Positions 37,530-49,304 are shown, counted from the first letter of the stretch. The stretch: 64,000 bases of DNA from Adiantum capillus-veneris (GCA_014529385.2 CM043970.1:66611496-66675495), one strand, 5' to 3'. Program-made: numbers and translations. The notes: generated by a model not told the origin, from the sequence alone.

Positions 37530-38128
37530 TTTTTGGCAACTATACCACTCTAAACTTCATGTTTGTGATGTTTAGACGGCTAGAGGTTAGGCCTTCATAG
37601 TTCTCAACATGTTTTGATGCTTGTAGGGAGAGCTAAGTGTTAAAATTGAAAGTTATGACCAATTTACAAGAATTGCATAATCCTGTTTTTTGGCCAAAAT
37701 TAGCACTTTTATGATTTTTTTGGTGGCTTTCTTGATATCCAAATTCAATTTTGATTGTGTAACTGTAATGTATAACATAAAGCTAATCTTCCTTGTGTTT
37801 TGGGGGACCTAATATGCTATATAGCATAGTATATGATGATGGTTGAGTTTTTTGATTGCTGAAGAATACGATACATTTTATAGTAGCAAGTATAACTTTC
37901 TCAATAATGCTAGTTTCTTAGGCCAATTGTGTGTATTTTGTAGGTAGTAACCATATCTAATCATAGACTACAAACTTGGCTAGATATTGAGTAGTTTCTA
38001 TGGGTTTATAGAGGTCATAATGCTAAACCCAGTTTTTTCATGGTTGCTGTATTTAGCACTTTATCATTGCCCCCAAGGTTCCAATTGTAAGAGATCCATT
38101 ATCCTTTTGATATGCTCCATGGATCCTT

Positions 38129-38506
38129 TTGAATCCAAAGGCCCAAAAGAAACTAAGAAAATATGTATATAGTATCTGTATTGAGTGTGATTATAGAAAC
38201 TTTGATGATAGGTCCGCAGAATGGCAAAAATGCAACTTTTTTGTACCTATGTTTTTTGCCCAAAACAAAATTAGTGAGGTAAAAGCAACCATATGTTTTG
38301 GTCACCAACCCATTGAAGTTAACGGGGCATTTTATCTCATGTCCTACAAAAATACCCACTCTTATTTATATGCAATCAACCGTAAGAAATTGTTGTTTTG
38401 GGCAAAATGCACTGGTCCATCAACTTTGGAGGCTTGTAGTGACCAAGGAATGAGAAAAATTACAAGTTTCTCATTTTTTCCATATGTAGTAGTTATTGAA
38501 ATATAA
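38129..38506 (+). CDS. Unrecognised 125-codon frame in TTAA element copy 1
   Basis: The frame has VYSICIECDYRNFDDRSAEW, EVKATICFGHQPIEVNGAFY and YLYAINRKKLLFWAKC. Copy 2 keeps the same frame (minus strand, 60,196-60,615) up to the point where the 3.6-kb insertion disrupts it. Differences between the copies mostly change amino acids, suggesting no selection. There is no Asp triad or zinc-binding tail expected of a piggyBac transposase; it could be a remnant or chance frame. Confidence 0.3.
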   Translation: MNPKAQKKLRKYVYSICIECDYRNFDDRSAEWQKCNFFVPMFFAQNKISEVKATICFGHQPIEVNGAFYLMSYKNTHSYLYAINRKKLLFWAKCTGPSTLEACSDQGMRKITSFSFFPYVVVIEI

Positions 38507-40984
38507 GCTCATGAAAGGATTTTTCAAAATGAATGGATCTACTATGGTTTTGGAAATTTTTCCCAAAACCCTGAAAGGACACTTTTATGTCTTGTTAGGT
38601 TACCATTCTAATGTTAAGATATAGCCTTATAGGTTGGAAAAGTGGTGGACCTTAACACCCAGATCTTCTTAATACAATGACATAGAGTGGAAAAGTGGTG
38701 AATCTTGAGACCAAACCACTCATGCTACTAGGGATAATAGGTTGGACAAGTGGTGGACCTTGAATGTAAACCCCCCATGTACAAAATATTGTGGGTTTAA
38801 GGTATTTCAATTCAGCTTAGCATCTTGGAGACATGGTGCAACTTGCTTCTCTTCATGTTTCAATGGAGCCTATCTTGGAGAAATGGTGGAGCATCCTTCT
38901 CTCCATGTTTCAATGGAGCCTAGCTTTGACAAGTGGTGGACCTTTGCTTCTCTCTATGTTTCAATAGAGTTAGCTTGGACAAGTGGTGGACCTTGGAACC
39001 AAACCCCCATGTAAAACATATCATGTTCATTCCAAGTGGTGAGAAAGAATACCCTTTAAGATATAGCTTTATAGGTTGGACAAGCGGTAGACCTTAACAC
39101 CTAGATCTTCTTACTATAATGACATAGAGGGGGAAAATGGTGAATCTTGAGACCAAACCACTCATGCTACTAGGGATAATAGGTTGTACAAGTCGTGGAA
39201 CTTGAATTTAAACCCCACATGTACAAAATATCATGGGTTTAAGGTATTTCAATGGATCCTAGCATATTGGAGACATGGTGGAGCTTTCTTCTCTTCATGC
39301 TTCAATGGAGCCTATCTTGGACAAATGGTGGAGCATCCTTCTCTCCATGTTTCTATGGAGCCTAGCTTGGACAAGTGGTGGAGCTTTGCTTCTCTCTATG
39401 TTTCAATAGAGTTAGCTTGGACAAGTGGTGGATCTTGGAACCAAACCCCCATGTAAAACCTATCATGGTCATTTCAAGTGGTGGGAAAGAATACCATTTA
39501 AGATATAGCCTTATAGGTTGGACAAGTTGTGGACCTTAACACTTTAAAATCTTTTTAGACATAGAGTGGAAAATTCGTGAATCTTGAGACCAAACCACTC
39601 ATGCTACTAGGGATGATAGGTTGGACAAGTGGTGCACCTTGAATTTAAACCCCACATATACAAAATATCGTGGGTTTCAGGTATTTCAATGGAGCCTAGC
39701 ATCTTGGAGACATGGTGCATCTTGCTTCTCTTCATGTTTCAATGGAGCCTATCTTCGAGAAATGGTGGAGCATTCTTCTCTCCATGTTTCAATGGATCCT
39801 AGCTTGGACAAGTGGTGGAGCTTTTTTTCTCTCTATGTTTCAATAGAGTTAGCTTGTACAAGTGGTGGACCTTGGAACCAAACCCCCATTTAAAACATAT
39901 CATGGTCATTCTAAGTGGTGAGAAAGAATACCCTTTAAGATATAGCTTTATAGGCTGGACAAGTGGTAGACCTCAACACCTAGATCTTATTACATAATGA
40001 CATAGAGTGGAAAAGTGGTGAACCTTGAGACCAAACCACTCATGCTACTAGGGATAATAGGATGGACAAGTGGTGGACCTTGAATTTAAACCCCACATGT
40101 ACAAAATATCGTGGGTTTAAGGTATTTCAATGGATCCTAGCATCTTGGAGACATAGTGGAGCTTGCTTCTCTTCATGTTTCAATGGAGCCTATTTTGGAG
40201 AAATGGTGGAGCATTCTTCTCTCCATGTTTTAATGGAGCATAGCTGGGACAAGTGGTGGACCTTTGCTTCTCTCTATGTTTCAATAGAGTTAGCTTGGAC
40301 AAGTGGTAGACCTTGGAACAAAATTCACATGTAAAACATATCATGGGAATTCCAAGTGGTAAGAAAGAATACCATTTAAGATATAACCTTATAGGTTGGA
40401 CAAGTGGTGGAATTTAACACCCAATTCTTCTTATATTAATGACATAGAGTGGACAAATGTTGAATCTTGAGACCAAACCACTCATGCTACTAGGGATAAT
40501 AGATTTTCCATGCTTCAATGGAGCTAAGCTCAACTACTAGGGATAATAAGTTTTCCATGTTTCAATGGAGCTGAGCTTGGACAAATGGTGGAGCTTGCTT
40601 CTCTCCATGTTGATTTTGGAACTAGCTTGGATAAGTGGTGGGGCTTTGCTTTGCAAGTCTTCATAATACAATAACGTACAGGTTGGTTACATGGTGAATC
40701 TTAAGGCCATACCTCCCATTTTACTAGAGATGATAGGTTGGACAGTTGTTCAACCTTCTATCATTTCTCCATGCCTATATTAGACAATTAGTAGACCTCA
40801 AATCTCTCCATGTTTTCTAGAGCTGAGCTTGGACAAGTGGTGGACCTGGCTTCTCTCTTCCCTTAGTTTACTAGCTTAAAAGATCACTATGTATACTTGC
40901 TTAGATCTAGCTTGAACAAGTGGTGGACCTTGTATTCACACAAACTTAATCCATTACAAAAAAGTATATGTTAAAATAACATTT

Positions 40985-41003
40985 GGTTTTTTTTTTGTTT
41001 CAG
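40985..41003 (+). promoter_or_regulatory. Probable 3' splice site before the DGQHS gene
   Basis: A T-rich run ending 'gtttcag' lies five bases before the first ATG of the DGQHS gene (41,009), looking like a plant polypyrimidine tract and acceptor. A very similar signal precedes the SET exon. This implies a 5' intron or an upstream exon in the repeat array. Confidence 0.5.
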
Positions 41004-41008
41004 GAAAG

Positions 41009-43412
41009 ATGGCTCAAAAAACACAGGTTGCAAGGGTTGATGTCTTAGTTGACTATACTTGCAATGATCTTAGGAAATGGTATTTGGACATACATGGTAT
41101 AGAGGGTGCACAATTTCATAAGGTGCATCTATTTATTTCCAAAAAGGAGAATGACAGCTTGCTTGAAGATGTTGGACAAGTTGTGGAAGCATCTGTCTCT
41201 CTAGTTGATAGTCATCCGGAGGTGGAATGCATTGACAATCTAGTTCCAATGAATCTAGAATTTCAACTATCTCCCGGAGCATATGCATTGGAGTGCATGT
41301 CTAGAAACAAAGAAGAGACAATGTTTTCTAGAGGATGGAAGTTTGCAGAATCAGATCCAAATATCACAGTAGATCAACTTCAAAGCTCCATCATTGCCAC
41401 ACTACAATGAAAAAAGTTGAAAGCTTCACAACCACCATCCACAAATAAGCAAGCAAAAGTGCAGAAAGTAGCAGCTAAGCGAACTAGTTCCATTTTGGAT
41501 GTAGACAATGCATCTTTGGCATCCTCATCAACAAAGGCTTCAATGTCAAAGATGAGAATTGTGGATCCAGATGTTTTATAAGCTGAGACCATGAAATGAC
41601 AAGAAAAAGATACAGGTGGAATGAATAAGTACATAAACTATTTTTCTTTCCAATATAGGGAATTTGATATCCCTATTCAAAATTGTTGGCTTGCTCTTGA
41701 TCACTATAATGCATGTATTATGGATAAAAAACATGCTAAAAGTGTGTTATTTGGATTTTCACGGAGTACGACCAAGCCTGCAGCATGTGCATATTTGATG
41801 CCTGTTTGAAATGCAAAGTCAAAGAAGGGGACTCCTTTGGCAATAGAAGAGGTAGAAGAGAAAAAAAATAAAAATTATCATTATTGGATTCTTGATGGGC
41901 AGCATTCAATCTATGCTGCAAAAGTTTTGCTTCACAAAAAATGAACAAAACAACAAAGAGATATTTGAAAGACTGATTGGCGTGTATAAATTTAGAAAGG
42001 CTCGCATTGTTGTGAATGCTCCTCCATTTGTTGCAACTGCTGTATCTGCCGTTGCAAATGAGGAGGCTCAGGCATTGTATGTCAAGCAACCTTACAACCA
42101 AATATTGAGACATTTACAGAGTCAATGGATCTTCTCAGGACGACCACCAAAGGAAGCAAGTGGAATTGCAGAGGGACATGCATCTCATTCCGGATGGGAT
42201 GTAAGTTATTTTCTTTGTCTTTTTGATAGGCTTTAATTAACAAATCTTGCTCAATAGTTTAATTATTTCTCTATTTCTTTTTAGGATTTTCTTCCATTGG
42301 CAAGAACGAGTGCAACAGCAAGTTGGATTGCTAAACAGGCACACATGGTCACATACTCTGATCCAATTTATGATTGCTGGTTAGAAATCATTGAAAGGCT
42401 AGAAGAGGAGAAGAAGAAACCCCCAACAACTGTATTTAGATACCTTTGTGTTCTTGAGGAATTAGAGGTAAAGACCATTCAAAGAAGAGATTATAGATGA
42501 TAAGATTTTACTGCCACCTAGAGGTTTTTCTTATAATATTTCCCAAGACAAAGCAAGCGTCAACCACCCAGGGATCACCACCTTGCTTTGTCTTCCCTGA
42601 TTAGATGGAAGGCAATCTCTACTTCATGCGACACTTCAATAACAAAGGGCCTATTGGCTTATGTGTTTTAGATATGACAAAACACCTTGGAGGCAGTTTT
42701 AAGTGGAGTGAGGAGACCTCTAACAATGCTTTGGATGGGATCTTGGCTATTGCTAGAGGGTCAACAGATCCTGGATTTGTCTTTCTTGCATTTGTGGATT
42801 TCACTAACTTCACAAAATTGCAATGTGTCTTTCATGCCATGGGAGATAATCTGAGCTACCATTGTTGTGGTGCACTGCATCACTTTCGATCAGCTCCTTG
42901 CAAAGGAGCTATTCAATTCCTAACAGTTATTTCCTTCTTGGGACAAGGCAATGCATTTGAAGACCGGAGAAGAAGATCAGAGGAACATCCCATGCCAATT
43001 GATTGTTCTGTTCTTCAAGTAGCAGATAAAGATATGTGAGATTCGCAATGTTTGGAGGCCAAAAAAAGAGCTTTGGTCAAGCACTACATTCATACATATT
43101 GTTTTGAAGACCGCAAGCTTGTTGATGTTTTTGATGATGGCTCCTTGGTTGCAGAAGAAGGAATACAATAGAAAAAAGAAGTTATATGCTTAGTTGAGAG
43201 TGTGGAGGAGACAAAAAACATGGAGACTAGGCTGGTAGACTTTTTTAAGTCTCATGAAGATATAGAAAAATGGGTTGGACTTCAACAATCCACTTTGCAA
43301 TCAGATGACACTGTGCTATTACAAAGGAGTGCTCTCCACAAAGAGAAGAAGAAGAAGAAGAACAACATCCTCTGTCAATGGAGGACTTTTTGGAAATGGA
43401 GACACGTATGTT
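41009..43412 (+). pseudogene. DGQHS (ParB-like) and methyltransferase-like protein gene, decayed
   Basis: The pieces are collinear on the plus strand. They are an N-terminal region from ATG 41,009 (MAQKTQVARVDVLVDYTCND); a segment ending in YWILDGQHSIYAAK at 41,879-41,923, matching the DGQHR-type core of ParB-like domains; a helical segment (FRKARIVVNAPPFVATAVSA); a GT-AG intron at 42,201-42,284; then ARTSATASWIAKQAHMVTYS. A C-terminal region follows with IGLCVLDMTKHLGGSFKW and VDVFDDGSLVAEEG, which resemble motifs IV and I of a DNA methyltransferase. Stops at 41,408, 41,576, 41,591, 41,807, 43,037 and about 43,169, and frameshifts near 41,940, 42,483, 42,590 and 43,350, disable it. Domain naming for the C-terminal half is inference. 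Confidence 0.6.
42201..42284 (+). other. 84-bp spliceosomal intron in the DGQHS gene
   Basis: Starts GTAAGT after ...SHSGWD and ends in a T-rich tract with TTTTTAG before DFLPLARTS. Removing it joins two coding segments in phase 0. It shows that the gene was expressed as a spliced nuclear mRNA and is not a recent bacterial insertion. Confidence 0.75.
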
Positions 43413-43560
43413 TTGAGATTCTTGTGCATGTTAGTGTTTCTTGTTGCTGATTTGATACTCTTAATGTTAGATTTTGCTTTATATAGTATTGATTGAGTTT
43501 GTATTTTTTATCTCAAGCATTTAAGGTTTGAATGTAAATAGTAAATTACTTGAGTTTTTG
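43413..43560 (+). other. Short AT-rich spacer after the DGQHS gene, no gene
   Basis: T-rich sequence between the last recognisable codons and the next block of repeats. Confidence 0.5.
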
Positions 43561-45850
43561 AATGGTGGATCTTTAGACTAAAACTATAACATTCAATACT
43601 CACGAAGACTTATTTACTTAAGAGCTTAAACTCAATAAGTTTTGGACCTTTTATCAATACCCCCTTGATCTACTACATTAGATCCAAGCATGGTTAAATG
43701 GTGATGCTTCATAAATTGAACCTAGCTTAGACAGGTGCTGGAGCCTAAATTTAAACTAACCTTACTGGAAGGGAGCTTATGTTTGGACTTTGAGAACTAG
43801 CATAAGTAATCAATTAGAGCATAGATTAGACATGTGGTGGTGGCCTTAGAGATCAAAATCTTAATGATCTTGGAAAGGTATGTAAGTACTTTAATTTACT
43901 TAGTTTTAGTACTCACTAAAGGCATAGATTGACAAAAGGTGGACCTTACATGGATCCTAATTTCAAGAGGTGTGGTAGACCTTTAAACCAAGCTCATATA
44001 GCTTGGACATATGGTGGACCTTGCATGGAGACTAGTTTAGACAAGTGTGGTACACCTTGAAACCAACACCCATTTGTTACATTAACTTGGACAAGTGGTG
44101 GACCTTGCTTTTATGTTTCAAAGGAGCATATTTTGGACAGGTGGTAGACCTTGTTTCTCTCCATGCTTCAATGTAGAGAAACATTAACTTGGACAAGTGG
44201 TGGACCTTGATTTTATGTTTCAAAGGAGCATATTTTGGACAAGTGGTAGACATTGTTTCTCTCCATGATTCAATGGAACCCACCTTAGACAAGTGAAGTA
44301 CCTTGAAACCAAACCCCCATAATACAACATATTAAATAGGTTGGAAAATTGGTGGGATATGAAACCATCCATGATAGAGCATAGTATAGGTGAAAACATA
44401 GTGGTCCTTATATCAATTACCCATGCATAGCTTGGACAAGTGGTGGACCTTGCTTCTCTCTATGTTTCAATGGATCCTATCTTGGACTAGAGATATATAT
44501 TACTTATTTCCATGCTTCAATGGATTATAGCTTGGATAAGGAGTGGACCTTCAAAAAAAATGCCACAGCATAGCATATATTAACAATTCATGGGTTTTAT
44601 AGAGATTTTCTTGCCTATTTTGGAGAGTTGGTAGATGTTTCTTCTCCATGCTTCAATGGATCCGAGGTTGGACAAGCGGAGCTGGAGAAGTGGTCAACCT
44701 TAAAATGAAACCTCCCATGCTACAACCCATCATAGACTGTATATGTAGTGGACCTTCCAACTCTTTTATGTGCCTAGCTTAGAGAAGCATTGCAGCCTTG
44801 ATTATCTCCATACATGTAGGCAAAGCTGGACAAGTGGTGGACCTTCAAACCAAAATCTCTATGCAATAATAGGCAAGTGGTGGAGCTTGTTTTCTCCATG
44901 TTCCAATGGAGCCTAGCTTAGACAAACAATGGAGCTTGCTTCTCTCCATGTTTCTATGGATCCTAGCTTGGAAAATTGGTGGAGCTTTGCTTCTCTCCAT
45001 GTTCCAATGGACCATAGATTAGACAAGTGGTGGACCTTGAAAAACACCCCCCGTATACAACATATTATGGGGTTTTCATGTTTCAATGGCACCTAGCTTG
45101 GACAAATGGTAGATCTTGCTTCTCTTCATGTTTAAATGGATCCTATCTTTGACAAGTGATGGACCTTGAAACAAGAACCCCCCCCCCCTCCCCCCATGTG
45201 CAACGTACCATGGGTTTTGAAAGCACTGGAGAAAATAATAGCTTTGACAAGTGGTGGACCTTGCTTCTCTCCATGCTTCAATAGAGCTGAGGTTGGACAC
45301 ATGTTGGAGAGAAGATGGTGTCCCATGAAATAAGACCATGCATGCTATAATCAATCATATGTTATACACATGGTGGACCTTGCAATTGTTTTATATGCCT
45401 AACTTGGACAAGTGGTGGACCCTTGATTACCTCTAGATATCAACAACAAGCCACGTTTGGACAAGTATAGTACCATCAAACCAGAATCTCTATGCTACAA
45501 TAGAGTATAGGTAGGACACGTGGTGAACCTTGATATCAAATCATCCATGCTACTAGAGATGATAGGTTGCACATGTGGTGAAACCTTGTATCAATGTTCT
45601 ATGTGTAGTTTTTGACTAGTGATAGACCTTGAAACTAATCCCTCTAGGCTATAAGAAAAAAGAGATGGATGAGGAGGCTAGACTACTTTTGTTTCATCAA
45701 CTCATCCCATGTTACCACATATACTATAGGGTTCTTGGATAAGTGTTGGACCTTGTGTCAATGCTCCATGTCTAGCTTGGACAAGTGGTGGACCTTGGTT
45801 CTCTCTATGCTTCAAACGGGCAATAAATTGGAGACACAGTGGCCTTTTTT
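43561..45850 (+). repeat. Internal 'ggacaagtggtggacctt' repeat block between the gene remnants
   Basis: Dozens of imperfect copies of the 18-mer and its sub-repeats (for example near 44,090, 44,190, 44,440, 44,830, 45,025, 45,245 and 45,780), in plus orientation. They are less ordered than in the left arm. A near-perfect duplication of about 115 bp lies at 44,090-44,300. Open frames here are products of the repeats. No gene. Confidence 0.85.
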
Positions 45851-45979
45851 TTTTAATGATTTTATTTTTTGGAAACCTTGGAGGAACCATGTAAGAGGCA
45901 CTCTAAGTCTTCCATACAATGGACCTATTGGAATATAAAATAATGATATCTTTCTTTGATCTTGTCATTATTTTATGCA

Positions 45980-46001
45980 TAATATTTTCTTCTTTTTGCA
46001 G
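45980..46001 (+). promoter_or_regulatory. Probable 3' splice site before the SET exon
   Basis: A T/C-rich run ending 'ctttttgcag' stands exactly where the SET frame begins (exon from 46,002, acacaaagg). Confidence 0.55.
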
Positions 46002-46547
46002 ACACAAAGGAGTTAAGTGATATAAAAACTAGATGTATCTCACACTATGATTGTCATGAAGATCCTTTTGGGACACCAACTTTTCCTATTCCCAAAGATG
46101 CAATTTTCCATATTAACGGTGTGGATTTTGAAGGGCGACTTTCATGTATTTAAGGCGTTGGTTATGGGCTATTTGTGCATAATACCCTAGAAAGTGGTGT
46201 GACTATTCTAAACTATGGAGGGCATACGTATAGATTTTAAGACTGGAAAAAAATATGCAAAATATTTCCAAGAGCTTCTAAATATTCTCTTCTAGAGGAT
46301 CCAAACATAGAAGAGGAAGATCAATCATACATTATTGGTTGTGTAGGAAAAGGAAACGTGTTGGGCTATATAAATAGTTCTCACAGGACAAGTGTCTGTC
46401 CCAACGTACGCTATACATTTGATCCAAATTTTCCACCTTCGCATAAATGCACCTCTTCACACAGAAGAATATGGCCATGTATGCATTGAGACTATTTGTC
46501 AAGTTGAAGCAGGAGAAGAGTTGTTTGCTGACTATGACTTTACTTGA
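46002..46547 (+). pseudogene. SET-domain protein gene (lysine methyltransferase type), decayed
   Basis: SET domains transfer methyl groups from S-adenosylmethionine to lysine, classically on histones. Translation gives HYDCHEDPFGTPTFPI, then the SET N-motif GVGYGLFVHNTLESGVTI-NYGG (46,154-46,225), the substrate/cofactor motif GYINSSHRTSVCPNVRYTF (46,367-46,423), and the C-motif GEELFADYDF (46,512-46,541) ending at TGA 46,545. In-frame stops at 46,151 and 46,238 and a one-base insertion at about 46,436 break it. It lacks the Cys-rich post-SET region of histone enzymes. It starts after a splice acceptor, so an upstream exon existed or exists. The diagnostic motif order makes the family call firm. 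Confidence 0.85.
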
Positions 46548-47148
46548 CATTGTAAAGTATTCTACATGGATGGAAATCTCAAGTACATGCATCATTTTCA
46601 TTTTTCATGGATGCAATCTCAAGTGAATGTAATATTTGATTATTGTTTAGTTTATGCTCAACGAGAATCTAGAGTGCTCTTATGCTTTGTGCGTTGTCTA
46701 ACTTATTTGATTACCTTGGCCATAGAATCTTGATTCTACTCTAGATTTGTGATAAATCTTACCAAAATTTAATCAATGTCTAGGTTGGACAAGTGGTGGG
46801 GCTTCAAACATTACTGTCTTAAACAAGTGGAGCTATCTTACTTGAATAAGTGGTGGCCTTTGAATCCAAATCTCTAATTGTTTTCTTGTAGTGTAGGTTG
46901 GACATTTCGTGGACCTTGTATCAATGTTTCCTCAACAATTTGTGGCTTTTACTTTTCACTTTAAGTACGCATCTTTAATAAAGTGTAGGATGGAAAATGT
47001 TGCTTTAGTAGATTGTATTTTAGACAAGTGGTGTTTTATGTACCAATGTTGAAAATGGTTGCAAGGATTTTAACAATGATTTTACCTTAAATAAATTTCT
47101 TACTAGGAGTTCTACATGCAAATATGGTGAATTAAATTCTAGGGAGTT
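46548..47148. other. No gene; scattered copies of the arm motif
   Basis: AT-rich DNA with a few degenerate 'ggacaagtggtgg' copies near 46,785, 46,900 and 47,025. Confidence 0.6.
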
Positions 47149-47196
47149 TTGAGATACCAATTGTGTGTGTGTGTTTTCTTGAATTCACAAACTGGG

Positions 47197-48369
47197 ATGG
47201 ATAATGCTCCTATGGTTCAGTCAACAACTATAGAATCCATTGATTCTATGGTTTCTGAAGTGCCCAAGATGGATGATATTTCTATACTAGAGTCTAGTGT
47301 TGTGCAACTTGAGCAAGCTTGCAATAATGAGAACCAAGAAATCGATGCTTCAAAAATGCAACATACATCAAAAGAGACTGAAAAGTCCACTCACAAGCTA
47401 TTGCCAATTGCTACTACTTCATGTATTGTAGATGATGAGAAATCCATGCTTACAGTTATATTGGATTTAAATGGTCTATTGTTGAAACGTTCCCCTCAAC
47501 CATCCTCAAACCACAACTCGGTGCAAATGGATTCAAAAAGATATAGTATACTCAAACTAGGTTGCATCCAATTCTTGAAGACTATTTTACAGAGGTTTAA
47601 TGTTGCAATTTGGTCGACAGCTAGTAGGAATAATGTGTATCAAATCTTGGAGCACTAAACAACTTAGCTGAGGATACATTTCCTTTCTTTGCAATTTGGT
47701 CACAAGATGTTTGCTACACTTCTCAAACTCAAAAAAATTAGACCCGACAATCCAAATGTTGAGGCAATGTTCAAGCCTCTAGACAAAATTGCCATGGGGT
47801 TTGAATGTGATCCACAAAGAACAGTGCTTATTGATGACTCTCCTTACAAGGGAACAATTAAACAATTGCATTTTTCCACCACAATTTGATGCTAAGAAGA
47901 TGGTTGACAATATGCTCTTGGGGGAGCTATTGCCATACTTGTTTCATCTTGACGAGAGAAGGGATGTGTGTGATTTAATTTCTTCTAATCATTATGGACA
48001 ACCTATAGTGACAAATGATAGTGAATACAAACAAATCATGGAGTATTGGAAGTAGAAAAATGATGTTTGGTCCGCTAAGGTGTTCTTTACAAGAAGAATA
48101 CCACCTGGAAAAGGTGACAGAGGCGAAACTATCATTGAAGATGCAAGTGACACAAGCCACCGCAATGAAATGAGAAGATCCCAAATACAAGAGATATTGG
48201 CAAAGGAGCGTACACCATTGAAAGCATGAAGGCATCACAATTTACCACTTTAGCTAGGCAATTGGGTTGTAACACAAAAGGAGTTTTGAAGGCAGCCACA
48301 ACAAAGGCTTATATAAATAAGGTGAAAGCTAAGAACAATATTCTAAGGCTGGATAGAAAACAACCCTAA
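47197..48369 (+). pseudogene. FCP1/HAD-type phosphatase-like gene, decayed
   Basis: From ATG 47,197 a hydrophilic N-terminal region leads to TVILDLNGLLLKR (47,456-47,494), the HAD nucleophile motif with D-L-N in place of the usual D-x-D. It continues to LKTILQRFNVAIWSTAS (motif II, near 47,610), FFAIWSQDVCYTS in another frame, VLIDDSPYKG (47,824-47,853, the Asp-Asp motif IV), CIFPPQFD, and a C-terminal tail to about 48,369. Frameshifts near 47,655, 47,730, 47,865 and 48,220 and a TAG at 48,053 disable it. The arrangement matches the FCP1 homology (NLI-interacting factor) branch of the HAD superfamily. With Asn at the second motif I position, activity would be uncertain even when intact. Confidence 0.8.
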
Positions 48370-49304
48370 GGTACTAGTGACATGTCATATATTCTTGATA
48401 CACATGCTTAAACACTCATGTGCATGGTTTCTAACAAATCTTTCTTTTTATTCCTTCCTGTAAGATCTTACAAAGGATATTACTAGATGGAGCGGAATCG
48501 ATAGAGATTTTGATATTTTTGCTCAAAATAATGAAGCAATCACCTACATTTTTGTTTATCAATTTCTTGAGAGATTTTCTTTTAATTTGTAATCATCAAA
48601 TGAAATGAAAAGTATCCTTCTTATTAAGATTGCTAATCTTTTTCTTGTTCAAAACTTTCAATTGTGATTTATAGTTTTGTTAGCATTAGATTGTGCTTTT
48701 TTAGTTTGAAAAAAATTGTCAAAGCTCCAAGTCTTTATGTCTTTACTTAAGTTATTAATTGTGAGAGATCCAAGTCTTTTGCCTTTACTTAAGTTATTGA
48801 TTGTCTATGTAATAGTCCTTAAAACAATATCGGATGGCTTTCTTGCTCCCATGTCTCACATTGGTGTTTAGGTAAGACAAGTGGTGACCTTGAAAGTATG
48901 GTCTCATATCTCGATCAAGTGAAGAGACATGAATCTTAAATATCACTACTATGTATTTAGTGGTAAAGTCCATCGAGACAAAGATACTAGAGTGCCAAAT
49001 TGCAGTTTAGTTTAAGTGAAAATACATTTGAGCTAAGGTAAAACTTATAGTGCCTTATTGTTCTAGGATTAGATACCCCATCAAGGAAGTTAGAATCTAG
49101 CACAAACCAATTAAGACTCTTTTGGAGCCTAGATAGGAAAGTTTGTGGAGCTTAAGAAACTTATTATTGAGTTAGAGTCTAGTCTAGATAAGCAAAAGAT
49201 CTTCAAATTAGCACTTGACTTTCTTACTATTCAATATTCAAAGTCCCTTGAGTCTAACACATTACATACCTACTTATAACCTAACTAATGAGTAAGTATA
49301 TAGA
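48370..49304. other. No gene seen
   Basis: AT-rich sequence with only short open frames, between the phosphatase-like remnant and the right arm. Confidence 0.6.

Larger units (their letters stand above)
37288..38617 (+). mobile_element. TTAA-target (piggyBac-like) non-autonomous element, copy 1
   Basis: TTAA at 37,288-37,291 and 38,614-38,617 bounds 1,322 bp whose ends are inverted repeats beginning CACTAGAATGGTAAC (left) and CATTAGAATGGTAAC (right, other strand). The neighbouring 440-bp unit holds the unoccupied site CCCTTTAAGATATAG at 39,053-39,067, which proves insertion into a single TTAA. A hairpin (TAACAGGACAC, TTTT, GTGTCCTGTTA) lies at 37,303-37,328 just inside the left end. TTAA duplication plus C-A-C-T-A-G-A ends are characteristic of the piggyBac superfamily. 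No DDD transposase domain is recognisable, so it would need a transposase from elsewhere. Confidence 0.88.
36963..40930 (+). repeat. Left inverted-repeat arm: tandem units of about 440 bp
   Basis: Units start near 36,975 (split by the TTAA element), 38,735, 39,177, 39,614 and 40,055, spaced 437-442 bp. Each unit contains several copies of a roughly 60-bp sub-repeat of the type 'ggacaagtggtggagctt', then 'gcttctctccatgtttcaat'. A 90-codon plus-strand frame (MDKWWTLNLNP...) is open in four units. Differences between units are mostly amino-acid changing, so it is unlikely to be a selected protein. Confidence 0.9.
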
